50,443 bases of DNA, from contig NZ_SMJW01000021.1 of the NCBI RefSeq assembly GCF_004348335.1, forward strand, positions 1 through 50,443, in the 5' to 3' direction. The notes under the pieces are model-generated. The model searched no databases. It was not told the DNA's origin and saw nothing but the letters and a program-made list of their open reading frames with translations. The translations under genes and the position numbers were made by a program. Origin of the DNA: Actinomadura bangladeshensis. Its GTDB lineage: Bacteria > Actinomycetota > Actinomycetes > Streptosporangiales > Streptosporangiaceae. This document shows, one piece after another, positions 43,067-50,443 of this stretch; position 1 is the stretch's first letter, and the number at the start of each line of letters is the position of its first letter.

Positions 43067-43468
43067 TCAGGCGCCGGTGACCTGGATGGCGGTCAGGAAC
43101 ACCAGCACGACCGTCGTGACCGCCACCGCGCCGTGCACGGCCACCGCCGCGGCCGGGAACACCTGCTCCGCGCCGCGGGCGTGGCGGCCGCCGCACCCCA
43201 CCAGCCAGCGGGTGAACAGCATGAAGCCCTGCAGGGCGACGACCAGCAGGGCGATGAACGCCGCCCACGCGCAGGCGGTGTTCCCGGTGACCAGGTAGGC
43301 GATCCAGACGGCGAGTCCCGCCACGGCGGCGAGCGGATGGCCCACCACGACCAGGACCGGGAACCGCGTCACCTTGGTCGAGCGTCCCCCGTTCAGAATC
43401 CAGATGACCAGCAGGTAGCCGCCCGCCACGGCGGCGAGGATCCACGCGCACAGCGCCGCGTACTCCAC
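43067..43468 (-). CDS. Small four-helix membrane protein
   Basis: A 133-residue hydrophobic protein with about four membrane helices: LCAWILAAVAGGYLLVIWIL, FPVLVVVGHPLAAVAGLAVWIAYLV, WAAFIALLVVALQGFMLFTRWLV and AVHGAVAVTTVVLVFLTAIQV. The VGHPL and AVHG histidines in membrane segments might bind heme or metal, but the family is not recognised. GTG 43468 has AAGGGAG six bases upstream; a longer frame to 43567 is Arg-rich and unlikely. It is convergent with glgX and upstream of it there is a divergent RibD-like gene. Confidence 0.65.
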   Translation of the reverse strand: MEYAALCAWILAAVAGGYLLVIWILNGGRSTKVTRFPVLVVVGHPLAAVAGLAVWIAYLVTGNTACAWAAFIALLVVALQGFMLFTRWLVGCGGRHARGAEQVFPAAAVAVHGAVAVTTVVLVFLTAIQVTGA

Positions 43469-43617
43469 CCCCCGCTCCCTTCTGCGAAAGTTCTCGTCCC
43501 CGTCCCCCAGGGGCAAGTGTCGCCTCCCGCCGCGCCCGCCATGACGAATTCGTACATATTGGTGCACAGCCTGTTAGCCGGCCGGTTGAACGCGGCGTGC
43601 AGTAGCGTGAGGGGTCT

Positions 43618-44337
43618 ATGCGTGCTCTCTCTCAGGAGCCCGGCGAGGTCGATCTCGCCGAGCGCTACGCGTATCCGGCCGGGACCACCTGGCTGCGGGC
43701 GAACATGGTCGCCAGCCTGGACGGGGCGGCGCAGCGCGACGAGCGCAGCGGCGGCCTCGGCAACGCCGCCGACCGGCACCTGTTCCTGCTGCTGCGCGGG
43801 CTCGCCGACGTCGTCATCGTCGGCGCGGGCACGGTGCGCTCGGAGGGGTACGGGCCGGTCAAGCGCAGCGAGGGCTGGGACGGCGTCCGGGACGGGCGCA
43901 CGCCGGTGCCGCCGATCGCGGTCGTGTCCCGCACCCTCGACCTGGACTTCGACGCGCCGATCTTCACCGAGGCGCAGGTCCCGACGATCGTGCTGGCGAC
44001 CGCGACCGCCGACCCCGTCCGGCTGAAGGCGGCGCGGGAGCGCGCCGACGTCATCATCGCCGGTAAGGACTCCCTGGACTTCTCCGTCGCCGTGCAGGAG
44101 CTCGCGGCGCGCGGCCACAGGCGCCTCCTGTGCGAGGGCGGTCCGGGCGTCCTCGCACAGGTGGTGGCGGCCGGTCTGCTGGACGAGCTGTGCCTCACGC
44201 TGAGCCCGGTCCTGCTCGGCGGGCGTCCGGTGCGGATCCTGAACGGGCCGCCGGTGCCGGTCCCGCCGGAGATGGCGCTCGCCGACGCCCTGCAGGACGA
44301 GGAGTTCCTCTTCCTGCGCTACACCCGCAACCGGTAG
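43618..44337 (+). CDS. RibD C-terminal domain (pyrimidine reductase-like) protein
   Basis: A 239-residue protein of the dihydrofolate-reductase fold used in riboflavin synthesis. WLRANMVASLDGAAQ is the N-terminal strand and substrate loop, DVVIVGAGTVRSEGYGP the NADPH-binding GAGTVR box, and RRLLCEGGPGVLAQVVAAGLLDELCLTLSPVLLGG the C-terminal signature. There is no deaminase domain and no riboflavin operon nearby, so it is one of the stand-alone reductases common in actinomycetes; its substrate is not known. ATG 43618 has GTGAGGGG upstream. Its last codons overlap those of a convergent paralogue. Confidence 0.88.
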   Translation: MRALSQEPGEVDLAERYAYPAGTTWLRANMVASLDGAAQRDERSGGLGNAADRHLFLLLRGLADVVIVGAGTVRSEGYGPVKRSEGWDGVRDGRTPVPPIAVVSRTLDLDFDAPIFTEAQVPTIVLATATADPVRLKAARERADVIIAGKDSLDFSVAVQELAARGHRRLLCEGGPGVLAQVVAAGLLDELCLTLSPVLLGGRPVRILNGPPVPVPPEMALADALQDEEFLFLRYTRNR

Positions 44338-45041
44338 CGGATGAACAGCACGCCCTCGTCGAGGTAGAGGGCGGCGGGGGCGAGCGGCACCTCGGCGTCC
44401 AGGCCGTCCAGGAGGCGCGTGTGGCGGGGGCCTCCGAGAAGGGTCGGGGCGATGCTGAGGCACAGTTCGTCTACGAGGGACGCACGGATCAGCGCCGTCG
44501 CCAAGGCGGGGCCGCCTTCGCAGAGGAGATGCTCGTAGCCGAGGTCTTCGCGGAGGGTGTTGATGGCGGCAGGGAGGTCGACGTCGTCTTCGCCTTCTGC
44601 GACGACCTCTATGTGGCTTGGGGCCTTCTGCCGGTTGCTCTGGGACGTCACCACGATGGTGGGCGTCTCGGCCTCGGTGAACAGCGGGAGCGTCCAGTCG
44701 AGGTCGAGCGAGCGGCTCACCACGACGATGGGGGCGGGCGGTCTTCCGCGGCGCGCGCGCAGATCGCGGCGTAGGCGGGCAGGGCCGAGGCGTCCTGTGC
44801 GTACCGTGCCGGCGCCCACGAGGATCGCGTCGGTCAGGGCGCGCAGGGTCCGGAAGACGCGGAAGTCGGCCTCGCCGCCGAGGCGGTCCGTCCAGCCTTC
44901 GGCGTCGGTGACGGAGCCGTCCACGCTCATGACCATGCCGAGCCGCAGCCCGGGCTGGTCGCCGTACGCCTCGTAAGGGTCGACGCAGACGTCGGCGGAG
45001 GGGTCGGCGCCGGCGGCGGGCTCGGGCAGCAGACGGCGCAT
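44319..45041 (-). CDS. RibD C-terminal domain protein, convergent paralogue
   Basis: A 240-residue protein with the same fold as its neighbour: GLRLGMVMSVDGSVTD, DAILVGAGTVRTGRLGPARL, LLCEGGPALATALIRASLVDELCLSIAPTLLGG and the terminal GVLFIRYRLRV. It has a longer N-terminus (MRRLLPEPAAGADPSADV). The substrate is unknown. ATG 45041 is preferred; GTG 45050 would add three residues. The final 19 bases are shared with the convergent gene: one strand encodes LRYTRNR and the other RYRLRV. Codon third positions are less GC-biased in its last third than in the neighbour. Confidence 0.85.
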   Translation of the reverse strand: MRRLLPEPAAGADPSADVCVDPYEAYGDQPGLRLGMVMSVDGSVTDAEGWTDRLGGEADFRVFRTLRALTDAILVGAGTVRTGRLGPARLRRDLRARRGRPPAPIVVVSRSLDLDWTLPLFTEAETPTIVVTSQSNRQKAPSHIEVVAEGEDDVDLPAAINTLREDLGYEHLLCEGGPALATALIRASLVDELCLSIAPTLLGGPRHTRLLDGLDAEVPLAPAALYLDEGVLFIRYRLRV

Positions 45042-45103
45042 GACCTGCACGTTATCGGACCCCGGGATGGTGTTCTGTCGGTGCCGGGGAGCAAGATGGC
45101 GGG

Positions 45104-46195
45104 ATGGACCTGCCGATCAGCCCGCCGCTGCCGCCGATGCTGGCCAAGGCGGTCAAGACCATGCCCAGGGGCGACCTGCTGTACGAGCCGAAGTGGGACG
45201 GCTTCCGCTGCATCGTGTTCCGCGACGGCGACGAGGTCGAGCTGTCCAGCCGCGGCAAGAAGCCGCTCACCCGCTACTTCCCCGAAGTGGTCGAGGCGGT
45301 GCGGCGCGAGCTGCCGGAGCGGTGCGTGATCGACGGCGAGATCGTGCTGCCGAAGGGCACGCGGCTCGACTTCGACGGCCTCCAGCAGCGCATCCACCCG
45401 GCCGCGTCGCGGATCAAGCTGCTCGCGGCGGAGACCCCCGCGTCCTTCATCGCGTTCGACCTGCTGGCGCTCGGCGGCGAGTCACTGCTGGAGGTCCCGC
45501 TCGGCGAGCGGCGGCGGCGGCTCGTCGACACCCTCGCGGGGGTGAAGGCGCCGATCCACGTGACGCCGGCGTCCGACTCCTACGAGCTGGCGCTGCGCTG
45601 GTTCGACGAGTTCGAGGGCGCCGGGCTGGACGGCGTCATCGCCAAGCCGCGCGACACCGCGTACGAGCCCGACAAGCGCGTCCTGTTCAAGGTCAAGCAC
45701 GAGCGCACGGCCGACTGCGTGGTGGCGGGGTTCCGCTGGCACAAGTCGGGCCCCATCGTCGGGTCGCTGCTGCTCGGGCTCTACAACTCCGAGGGCAAGC
45801 TCCAGCACGTCGGGGTCGCGGCCTCGTTCACGCTGGAGCGCCGCGCCGAACTCGTGGAGGAGCTGAAGCCGTACCGGCTGGAGGACCTCTCCGAGCATCC
45901 GTGGGCCGAGTGGGCGAGCCAGAGCGAGGCGACCGTCGACCGGATGCCGGGCGCGGTGTCCCGCTGGACGGGCAAGAAGGACCTCAGCTGGGTGCCGCTG
46001 CGTCCCGACCTGGTCGTGGAGGTGGCGTACGAGGCGATGGAGGGCGCCCGCTTCCGGCACACCGCCCGCTTCCGCAACTGGCGCCCCGACCGGACGCCGG
46101 AGTCCTGCACCTACGAGCAGCTGGAGGTGCCGGTCGCCTATGACCTGAGCGACATCTTCAGCGGCGGGGCGACGAAGGCGCGGGTCGACCGCTGA
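45104..46195 (+). CDS. ligC: ATP-dependent DNA ligase (LigC-like)
   Basis: A 363-residue ligase. YEPKWDGFRCIVF holds the adenylated Lys (K-W-D-G). RGKKPL, CVIDGEIVLP, FIAFDLLALGG and GAGLDGVIAKPRDTAYEPDKRVLFKVK give motifs III-V. The C-terminal OB-fold begins near CVVAGFRWHKSG and contains LRPDLVVEVAYEAMEGARFRHTARFRNWRPD. The length matches actinobacterial LigC, used in DNA repair in M. tuberculosis, in place of the polymerase-fused LigD. No Ku gene is near. A strong hairpin follows, facing the phoD remnant. Confidence 0.92.
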   Translation: MDLPISPPLPPMLAKAVKTMPRGDLLYEPKWDGFRCIVFRDGDEVELSSRGKKPLTRYFPEVVEAVRRELPERCVIDGEIVLPKGTRLDFDGLQQRIHPAASRIKLLAAETPASFIAFDLLALGGESLLEVPLGERRRRLVDTLAGVKAPIHVTPASDSYELALRWFDEFEGAGLDGVIAKPRDTAYEPDKRVLFKVKHERTADCVVAGFRWHKSGPIVGSLLLGLYNSEGKLQHVGVAASFTLERRAELVEELKPYRLEDLSEHPWAEWASQSEATVDRMPGAVSRWTGKKDLSWVPLRPDLVVEVAYEAMEGARFRHTARFRNWRPDRTPESCTYEQLEVPVAYDLSDIFSGGATKARVDR

Positions 46196-46204
46196 GGCGG
46201 CCGG

Positions 46205-46233
46205 GCCGGGCGCGGCGGCGTGCCGCGCCCGGC
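46205..46233. terminator. Terminator between ligC and the phoD remnant
   Basis: Perfect 12-bp stem gccgggcgcggc/gccgcgcccggc with a 5-base loop, nine bases after the ligC stop and 28 bases after the leftward phoD stop; it can serve both. Confidence 0.8.
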
Positions 46234-46261
46234 TTCCGGCCGCAGCGGGTCAGGGCTCAGG

Positions 46262-46504
46262 TCAGGGCTGGGTCTCGTTGTCGATGGTCTGCTGGATCAG
46301 GTCGCGCTCCGGCTGGGCCGACGTCTTCGCCTGCGCGTACGGGCGCAGGTAGGTCTGGTTGACGCCGGGGACGCGGTCCTCGATGACGAAGGTGGCCTTG
46401 GTGGAGATCTCCGCGCCCGGCGTACGGACGGTCGGCAGCGTCTTGAAGTCGGCCTTCATCTCGTCCTTGCCGATCCTCGTCAGCACGTAGCCCCGCTGGT
46501 TGTT
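46262..46504 (-). pseudogene. phoD: C-terminal remnant of a phoD-like alkaline phosphatase gene
   Basis: About 80 codons, NNQRGYVLTRIGKDEMKADF, then FKTLPTVRTPGAEISTKATF and VIEDRVPGVNQTYL. This matches the end of PhoD-type alkaline phosphatases (N-RGYV ... T-A-F-V-E...PG). It has no start; the frame upstream is the insertion sequence's right end. Together with the N-terminal piece at 47812-47905 it shows that an insertion sequence now occupies the place of the central several hundred residues. Codons are GC-rich as in host genes. Confidence 0.75.
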
Positions 46505-46572
46505 TTGGCATCCTCCCCACCCAAGGTGAAGGTGAGGATTCCAACCGAGCCCCTTCGGAACCCGATTGAGGT
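46505..46572 (-). ncRNA. Putative omega-RNA scaffold at the tnpB 3' end
   Basis: Directly after the tnpB stop (minus strand) comes a stem region (atcctc...gaggat, 46510-46539) ending in GGATGCCAA, the usual 3' end of the guide scaffold in this family. The adjacent phoD sequence from 46504 downward (aacaaccagcggggctacg) would be the guide. The scaffold probably starts within tnpB. Established for TnpB systems, inferred here. Confidence 0.6.
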
Positions 46573-47742
46573 TCACGGTTCGTCGCCCCGCCCAACGGCT
46601 GGAGGGCTCCCCGTACTGCCACCGCAATACCCTGCGGCGGTCCTGCAGATGTTGCGAGCCGCGTTCACATCGGCGTTGCCGACGTGGCCGCAGGATCGGC
46701 ACCGAAAGCGCGCTTGGCTCTCACGCGCATCTCGGTCTACGATCCCGCACGCCGAACACCGCTGGCTGGTGTAGGCGGGATTGACTTTAACGACGCGCTC
46801 TGGCGCCTTCTGCTCCAAACGCCGGGCTAGTACACCCCATACGTTGCTGCGGATGGCTCTATTCAACCCAGCTTTCTGGCGAACGTTACTCCCAGGTGCA
46901 TCGATGGTGCCTCGCGCAGACCGTGTCATGGTCAGCACGTTGAGGTCTTCGATGGCGACTTGGTCGAACCGACGCGCCAGGTCCGTCGTAGTCTTCTCAA
47001 CCCAATCTCGGCGTCGGTCGGTCGCCCGAGCTTGCAGCGTCGCGATCCTGGTCTTCAGTCGCGTACGGCGTTTCGAGCCCGGCTGGGCACGGGCCAGACG
47101 GCGTTGTAACCTCAGCAGGCGCTCGGCTTGCTTGATCGACAGCACAGGGGCATACAGTAGTTCTCCCGTACACAGGGCCGCTGATACTGCAACACCACGG
47201 TCCACGCCGACATTCGCTCCGTTTCCGGGCGCACCGATCGGGCTCGGAATGTACGCAAACGCTATGTGCCAGCGCCCCGATCGATCGCACGTCACCCTGA
47301 ATGACTTGAAACCGTCCGGCACAGAGCGCGACCAGCGGAATCGCACCCACCCCACCTTGGGCACCTTCACCTCGCCCATGCGGCGCGATAGTCGACGCAC
47401 ATCACCGGGTTTGACGCCGACGATGCGAAATCCCTCATCCCGCCCGGCCTTACGCCAGGTAGGGCGGCCGTGAGTGCGATTGAAGAAGCCGGCCATCGCC
47501 CGTGCGAAGTCTTTGAGCGCCTGCTGTTGAACAACCGCCGAGCCAGCACGGAGCCAAGAGAATTCCGCCCGCGCCTCGGAAAGTTGTCGGCATTGCTCGA
47601 CGAATGCCGGCGCGCTTCGACGGCCCGGCCTCCAATATGAGTACTGCTCCACCGCCAGGTTCCAGACAAATCGGGCGTGCCGACAGTGCTCCCGCAAGAT
47701 CTTCTCTTGAGTGCAGGTCGGCACAAGGCGGTAACGGGTCAC
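46573..47742 (-). CDS. tnpB: TnpB RNA-guided nuclease
   Basis: A 389-residue TnpB. The split RuvC active site is complete: Asp181 (NVGVDRGVAV), Glu265 (VAIEDLNVL) and Asp358 (GNADVNAARNI). The zinc finger is Cys329-x2-Cys332 (CSACG) and Cys348-x2-Cys351 (CRSCG). The N-terminus MTRYRLVPTCTQEKILREHC is the usual wedge-domain start. GTG 47742 is chosen because it begins at the conserved TRY-R; upstream codons lack similarity. Full length and intact residues suggest an active guide-directed nuclease. Family knowledge: it cuts empty donor sites and so keeps the element in the population. Its codons include more A/T endings than the surrounding genes, a sign of transfer. Confidence 0.9.
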   Translation of the reverse strand: MTRYRLVPTCTQEKILREHCRHARFVWNLAVEQYSYWRPGRRSAPAFVEQCRQLSEARAEFSWLRAGSAVVQQQALKDFARAMAGFFNRTHGRPTWRKAGRDEGFRIVGVKPGDVRRLSRRMGEVKVPKVGWVRFRWSRSVPDGFKSFRVTCDRSGRWHIAFAYIPSPIGAPGNGANVGVDRGVAVSAALCTGELLYAPVLSIKQAERLLRLQRRLARAQPGSKRRTRLKTRIATLQARATDRRRDWVEKTTTDLARRFDQVAIEDLNVLTMTRSARGTIDAPGSNVRQKAGLNRAIRSNVWGVLARRLEQKAPERVVKVNPAYTSQRCSACGIVDRDARESQARFRCRSCGHVGNADVNAARNICRTAAGYCGGSTGSPPAVGRGDEP

Positions 47743-47811
47743 GCATGAGACGCTACAGAGCGCCACTGACAAAACGAAGGGACTGCCGGAACGATGCTTG
47801 TTCCCGGCATG

Positions 47812-47905
47812 CGGCGTGGGCGGTGCCGGACAGGACGGTGGCGGTGGCGAGACCGCTCGTGACGAGGAACGTGCGCCGGTTCAGCGGGCGGGCGGAGTCG
47901 GCCAT
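47812..47905 (-). pseudogene. phoD: N-terminal remnant of phoD with Tat signal peptide
   Basis: MADSARPLNRRTFLVTSGLA then TATVLSGTAHA is a twin-arginine signal (NRRTFL) ending in an A-H-A cleavage site, as in PhoD-type exported phosphatases. After GTAHAA the sequence changes to the insertion sequence's left end. ATG is at 47905. Gene identity comes from the pairing with the C-terminal remnant at 46262. The 219 bases between this start and the helicase start show no gene and hold divergent promoters; the stretch 48060-48124 is notably AT-rich. Confidence 0.65.
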
Positions 47906-48124
47906 GAGGAAGCGACCTTTCGGAGGGATCCGGCAGTGATCGCCGGACAGCCTCACGAAGATCGGTGACCGATGGGCACCGCGCGGATGACGCCCGCCGC
48001 AACAGAGACGATCTTTTGGGCGGCGCTAGAAGATCATGCAGGGCGGCGCGAAGGATGCTAGGCTGACCAACTCAGAAGTTGCGCACAAAAAACCTAATCC
48101 TATGAATAGGAGTGTAGTCGAAGC

Positions 48125-50443
48125 ATGGGACTCCGTCAAGCGGACGCTGTCAACCCCGGCCGCGATGATTCCGCGCCGATGCGCACCGAGCAGGCGTACG
48201 TGTCCCGCGTGTACGCCCGGCTCGACGTCGAGCGGGCGAAGGCCGAGGCGGCGCTGCGCGAAGGCCCGGCGGCGGGCGGCGGCGCGGCGTTCCAGGCGCG
48301 GGTGGAGCGCGCCGTCGCGACCGACGAGGCGGCCCGCCGGCTCGCCCGGCTCGGCGGCGTCGAGCACGCCCTGTGCTTCGGCCGGATCGACCACCGCGCC
48401 GACGCCGCCGGGCCCGGCGACACGTTCTACATCGGCCGCATCGGCCTGCGCGACGAGGACCACGAGCCCATCCTGATCGACTGGCGCGCCGCCGCGGCCC
48501 GGCCGTTCTACACCGCCACCCCCGGCGCGCCCGGCACCCTCGCGCGCCGCCGCCACCTGCACCTGCGGCACCGCGAGGTCGTCCGGCTGGACGACGAGGT
48601 CTTCGACCTGGAGGGCCTGGAGGAGTCGGAGCGGCGCGGCATCGTCGGCGAGGCCGCCCTGCTCGCCACCCTGCGCCGCGGCCGGACGGGCCGGATGAGC
48701 GACGTCGTCGCGACCATCCAGGAGGAGCAGGACCAGGTCATCCGCTCCGGCCTGCACGGCGTGCTCGTCGTCCAGGGCGGGCCCGGCACCGGCAAGACGG
48801 TCGCCGCCCTGCACCGCGCCGCGTACCTGCTCTACACGCACCGGGACGTCCTCGAACGGCGCGGAGTGCTCGTCGTCGGCCCGAACGCCACGTTCCTCCG
48901 CTACATCGAGCAGGTCCTTCCCGGCCTGGGCGAGACCGATGTCGCCCTGGCGACGGTCGGCGAGCTCTACCCGGGCCTCAAGGCGACCGCGCGGGAGGTG
49001 CCCGAGGTCGCCGTCATCAAGGGCGACATCCGCATGGCCGACCTCGTGCAGGCGGCCGTTCACGACCGGCAGCGGGTGCCCTCGGACGGCCTCCATGTCG
49101 ACGTGGACGGCCTCACCCTCACCGTGGACGTCGAGAAGTGCACGCAGATCCGTGACCGCGCCCGCGCTCTGCGTCTCCCACACAACGTCCAGCGGCGCCG
49201 CTTCGTCCACGACATGCTCGAAGCCCTCGCCGTCAACCGCGCCGAGCAGTACGACCGCATCATGGACGAGCCCCTGGAGGAGATGGCGAAATCCGGCGGG
49301 CTCCCCGACTGGCTCCAGGAGCTCATCGACGAGGCCGCGGACGAACCCCTCCTGGACGAAACCGACCTCCGCCTGGCCAAGGAGGCCCTCTGGCAGGACG
49401 CGTCCGTCCACAAGGCGCTGAACGAACTCTGGCCCGAGCTGACACCGCAGCAGCTCCTGACCGACCTCTACGCCTCCCCCGGCACCCTCGCCCGCCTCGG
49501 CGGCCGGGCCGGCCTCGACTGCGCGCCCCTGCACCGTCCGGCCGGCTCACCCTGGACCGTCTCCGACGTCCCCCTCCTCGACGAGGCCGCCGAGCACCTG
49601 GGCAAGGACGACTCCGCCGACCGGGCCCGCCGGCGCGCCGCCGACGCGGCCCGCGCCGAGGAGGAGCGCTACGCCCGCGAGGTCATCGAGTCCGCCGGCA
49701 CCACGAACCTGCTGTCGGCCCGCGACGTGATCTCCGCGGACGAGCTGGCCGAACGCCACCACGACGACGGCCCGCCCCGCACCACCGCGCAGCGCGCCCT
49801 CGCCGACCGCGAATGGGTGTACGGCCACGTGATCGTGGACGAGGCGCAGGAACTCTCCGAGATGGCCTGGCGGACGGTGATGCGCCGCGTCCCCACCCGC
49901 TCCATGACCGTCGTCGGCGACATCGCGCAGACCGGCAACGCCGCCGGCGCCGCCACGTGGGGCCAGATGCTCGACCGCTACGTCCCCGGCCGCTGGCGGG
50001 AGCAGCGCCTCCTGGTCAACTACCGCACCCCGGCCGCCATCATGCGGGTCGCCGCCGGCGTCCTCGCCGCCGTGGACCCCGGCCAGACACCGCCCGAGCC
50101 CGTCCGCGACGACGGCCCGCCGCCCACCGCGGTGGCCCTGCCGGTCACCGGCCTCCCGGCGCTCGTGCGGTCCGAACTCGCCCTCGTCACCGACGACGCC
50201 TCCGCCGCGGGCCGCCTCGCCGTCATCGCCTCCGGAGCCCGCCACGCCGCCGTCCTGGACGCCCTCCCGGACGCCGCCGCCGGCGCGACCCCCGAGGCGC
50301 TCGACTCCCCGGTCGTCGTCCTCACCACCGAGGAGGCGAAGGGCCTGGAGTTCGACGCCGTCATCGTCGTCGACCCCTCCGGCATCCTCGCCGAATCCCC
50401 CAAGGGCGGCCAGGACCTCTACGTCGCCATGACCCGCCCCACC
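48125..50443 (+). CDS. helD: HelD-like UvrD/Rep family helicase, truncated by the window end
   Basis: 773 codons without a stop, so the C-terminus is outside the window. RTEQAYVSRVYARLDVERAKAEAALREG is an N-terminal coiled-coil arm. FYIGRIGLRDEDHEPILIDWRAAAARPFYTATP is the HelD signature, and VVQGGPGTGKTVAALHRAAYLLY the Walker A. HVIVDEAQELSEMAWR is Walker B, VVGDIAQTG motif III, and LTTEEAKGLEFDAVIVVDPSG and LYVAMTRPT are late helicase motifs. HelD proteins free stalled RNA polymerase from DNA and, in actinobacteria, can lower rifampicin sensitivity (HelR). I do not see the 19-bp rifampicin-associated element upstream. ATG 48125 has AGGAG 12 bases upstream; ATG 48179 is an alternative. Confidence 0.9.
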   Translation, partial: MGLRQADAVNPGRDDSAPMRTEQAYVSRVYARLDVERAKAEAALREGPAAGGGAAFQARVERAVATDEAARRLARLGGVEHALCFGRIDHRADAAGPGDTFYIGRIGLRDEDHEPILIDWRAAAARPFYTATPGAPGTLARRRHLHLRHREVVRLDDEVFDLEGLEESERRGIVGEAALLATLRRGRTGRMSDVVATIQEEQDQVIRSGLHGVLVVQGGPGTGKTVAALHRAAYLLYTHRDVLERRGVLVVGPNATFLRYIEQVLPGLGETDVALATVGELYPGLKATAREVPEVAVIKGDIRMADLVQAAVHDRQRVPSDGLHVDVDGLTLTVDVEKCTQIRDRARALRLPHNVQRRRFVHDMLEALAVNRAEQYDRIMDEPLEEMAKSGGLPDWLQELIDEAADEPLLDETDLRLAKEALWQDASVHKALNELWPELTPQQLLTDLYASPGTLARLGGRAGLDCAPLHRPAGSPWTVSDVPLLDEAAEHLGKDDSADRARRRAADAARAEEERYAREVIESAGTTNLLSARDVISADELAERHHDDGPPRTTAQRALADREWVYGHVIVDEAQELSEMAWRTVMRRVPTRSMTVVGDIAQTGNAAGAATWGQMLDRYVPGRWREQRLLVNYRTPAAIMRVAAGVLAAVDPGQTPPEPVRDDGPPPTAVALPVTGLPALVRSELALVTDDASAAGRLAVIASGARHAAVLDALPDAAAGATPEALDSPVVVLTTEEAKGLEFDAVIVVDPSGILAESPKGGQDLYVAMTRPT

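Larger units (their letters stand above)
46505..47805 (-). mobile_element. TnpB-only insertion sequence (IS1341/IS605-like) in phoD
   Basis: The unit contains a single tnpB gene and no tnpA transposase. Its right end has the typical terminal hairpin region followed by GGATGCCAA on the minus strand at about 46505-46513. The left end is less certain: a small hairpin, ggaac...gttcc (47788-47804), sits next to the phoD N-terminal piece. No target duplication is expected for this group. It must have moved with help from a transposase elsewhere. The middle of phoD is missing, so a deletion came with or after the insertion. Confidence 0.75.

Noticed and set aside
48036..48124. A 19-bp rifampicin-associated element before the helD-like gene
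   Set aside because: No inverted repeat of the expected kind is visible; the stretch is merely AT-rich.
48026..49534. A 502-codon minus-strand frame opposite the helicase gene
   Set aside because: The plus-strand frame has complete helicase motifs; the antisense product has no recognisable feature.

Overview
The window is chromosomal DNA from a high-GC actinomycete. The WhiB regulator, the iron box, the siroheme sulfite reductase operon, the DUF1707 protein and the divergent ATPase/XRE locus all point to an actinomycete. A Thermomonosporaceae (Actinomadura-like) host is my best guess; it is inferred from gene content and codon use, not from a marker gene.

Left chromosomal part (1-19033). 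In order: the N-terminal end of an actinobacterial exonuclease/polymerase; a DUF4234 membrane protein; a metallophosphoesterase; a lipid block of lipid kinase, AGPS-like flavoprotein, TetR and glycerol-3-phosphate dehydrogenase that matches the order of M. tuberculosis Rv2252-Rv2249c; a sucrase/ferredoxin-like protein behind an IdeR-type iron box; a WhiB protein; a phosphoribosyltransferase; a phosphotriesterase-family protein with a damaged metal site; and a YihY/BrkB membrane protein. Next is a sulfate-assimilation operon consisting of a 25-residue leader peptide, sulfite reductase, a zinc-ribbon protein, APS reductase and sirohydrochlorin chelatase. After a small acidic protein and a DUF1707 protein comes an AidB-like acyl-CoA dehydrogenase.

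Integrated element (19034-34045, about 15 kb). A 34-bp perfect repeat marks both ends. The element entered the acyl-CoA dehydrogenase gene. It brought its own version of the 3' end, which restores the reading frame at the left junction, and left the host's original 3' end stranded at the right junction. It encodes an excisionase-like protein, a relaxase, MobC with two tandem hairpins upstream, an anti-sigma-type ATPase, an XRE gene fused to an IS30 remnant, and a tyrosine integrase split over two overlapping frames. Its cargo is a divergent pair of very large STAND NTPases carrying nuclease domains. One is 1444 residues (NTPase, long alpha-helical-type region, C-terminal PD-(D/E)XK); the other is 1102 residues (N-terminal Mrr-like nuclease, NTPase, about ten degenerate 36-38-residue repeats). 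A multiply frameshifted P-loop kinase pseudogene lies between them. I read this as an anti-phage defence cargo and as the most novel part of the window.

Right chromosomal part (34046-50443). This holds a YibE/F membrane protein with a small upstream gene, galT with a coupled small gene, a DeoR-type regulator, a putative lipoprotein, DUF4262, GNAT, glgX, a small membrane protein, two convergent RibD-like reductases whose 3' ends overlap, and an ATP-dependent DNA ligase. A phoD gene has been destroyed by a TnpB-type insertion sequence whose right end looks like an omega-RNA. The window ends inside a HelD-like helicase gene.

All functions come from motif recognition by eye; no search was run.
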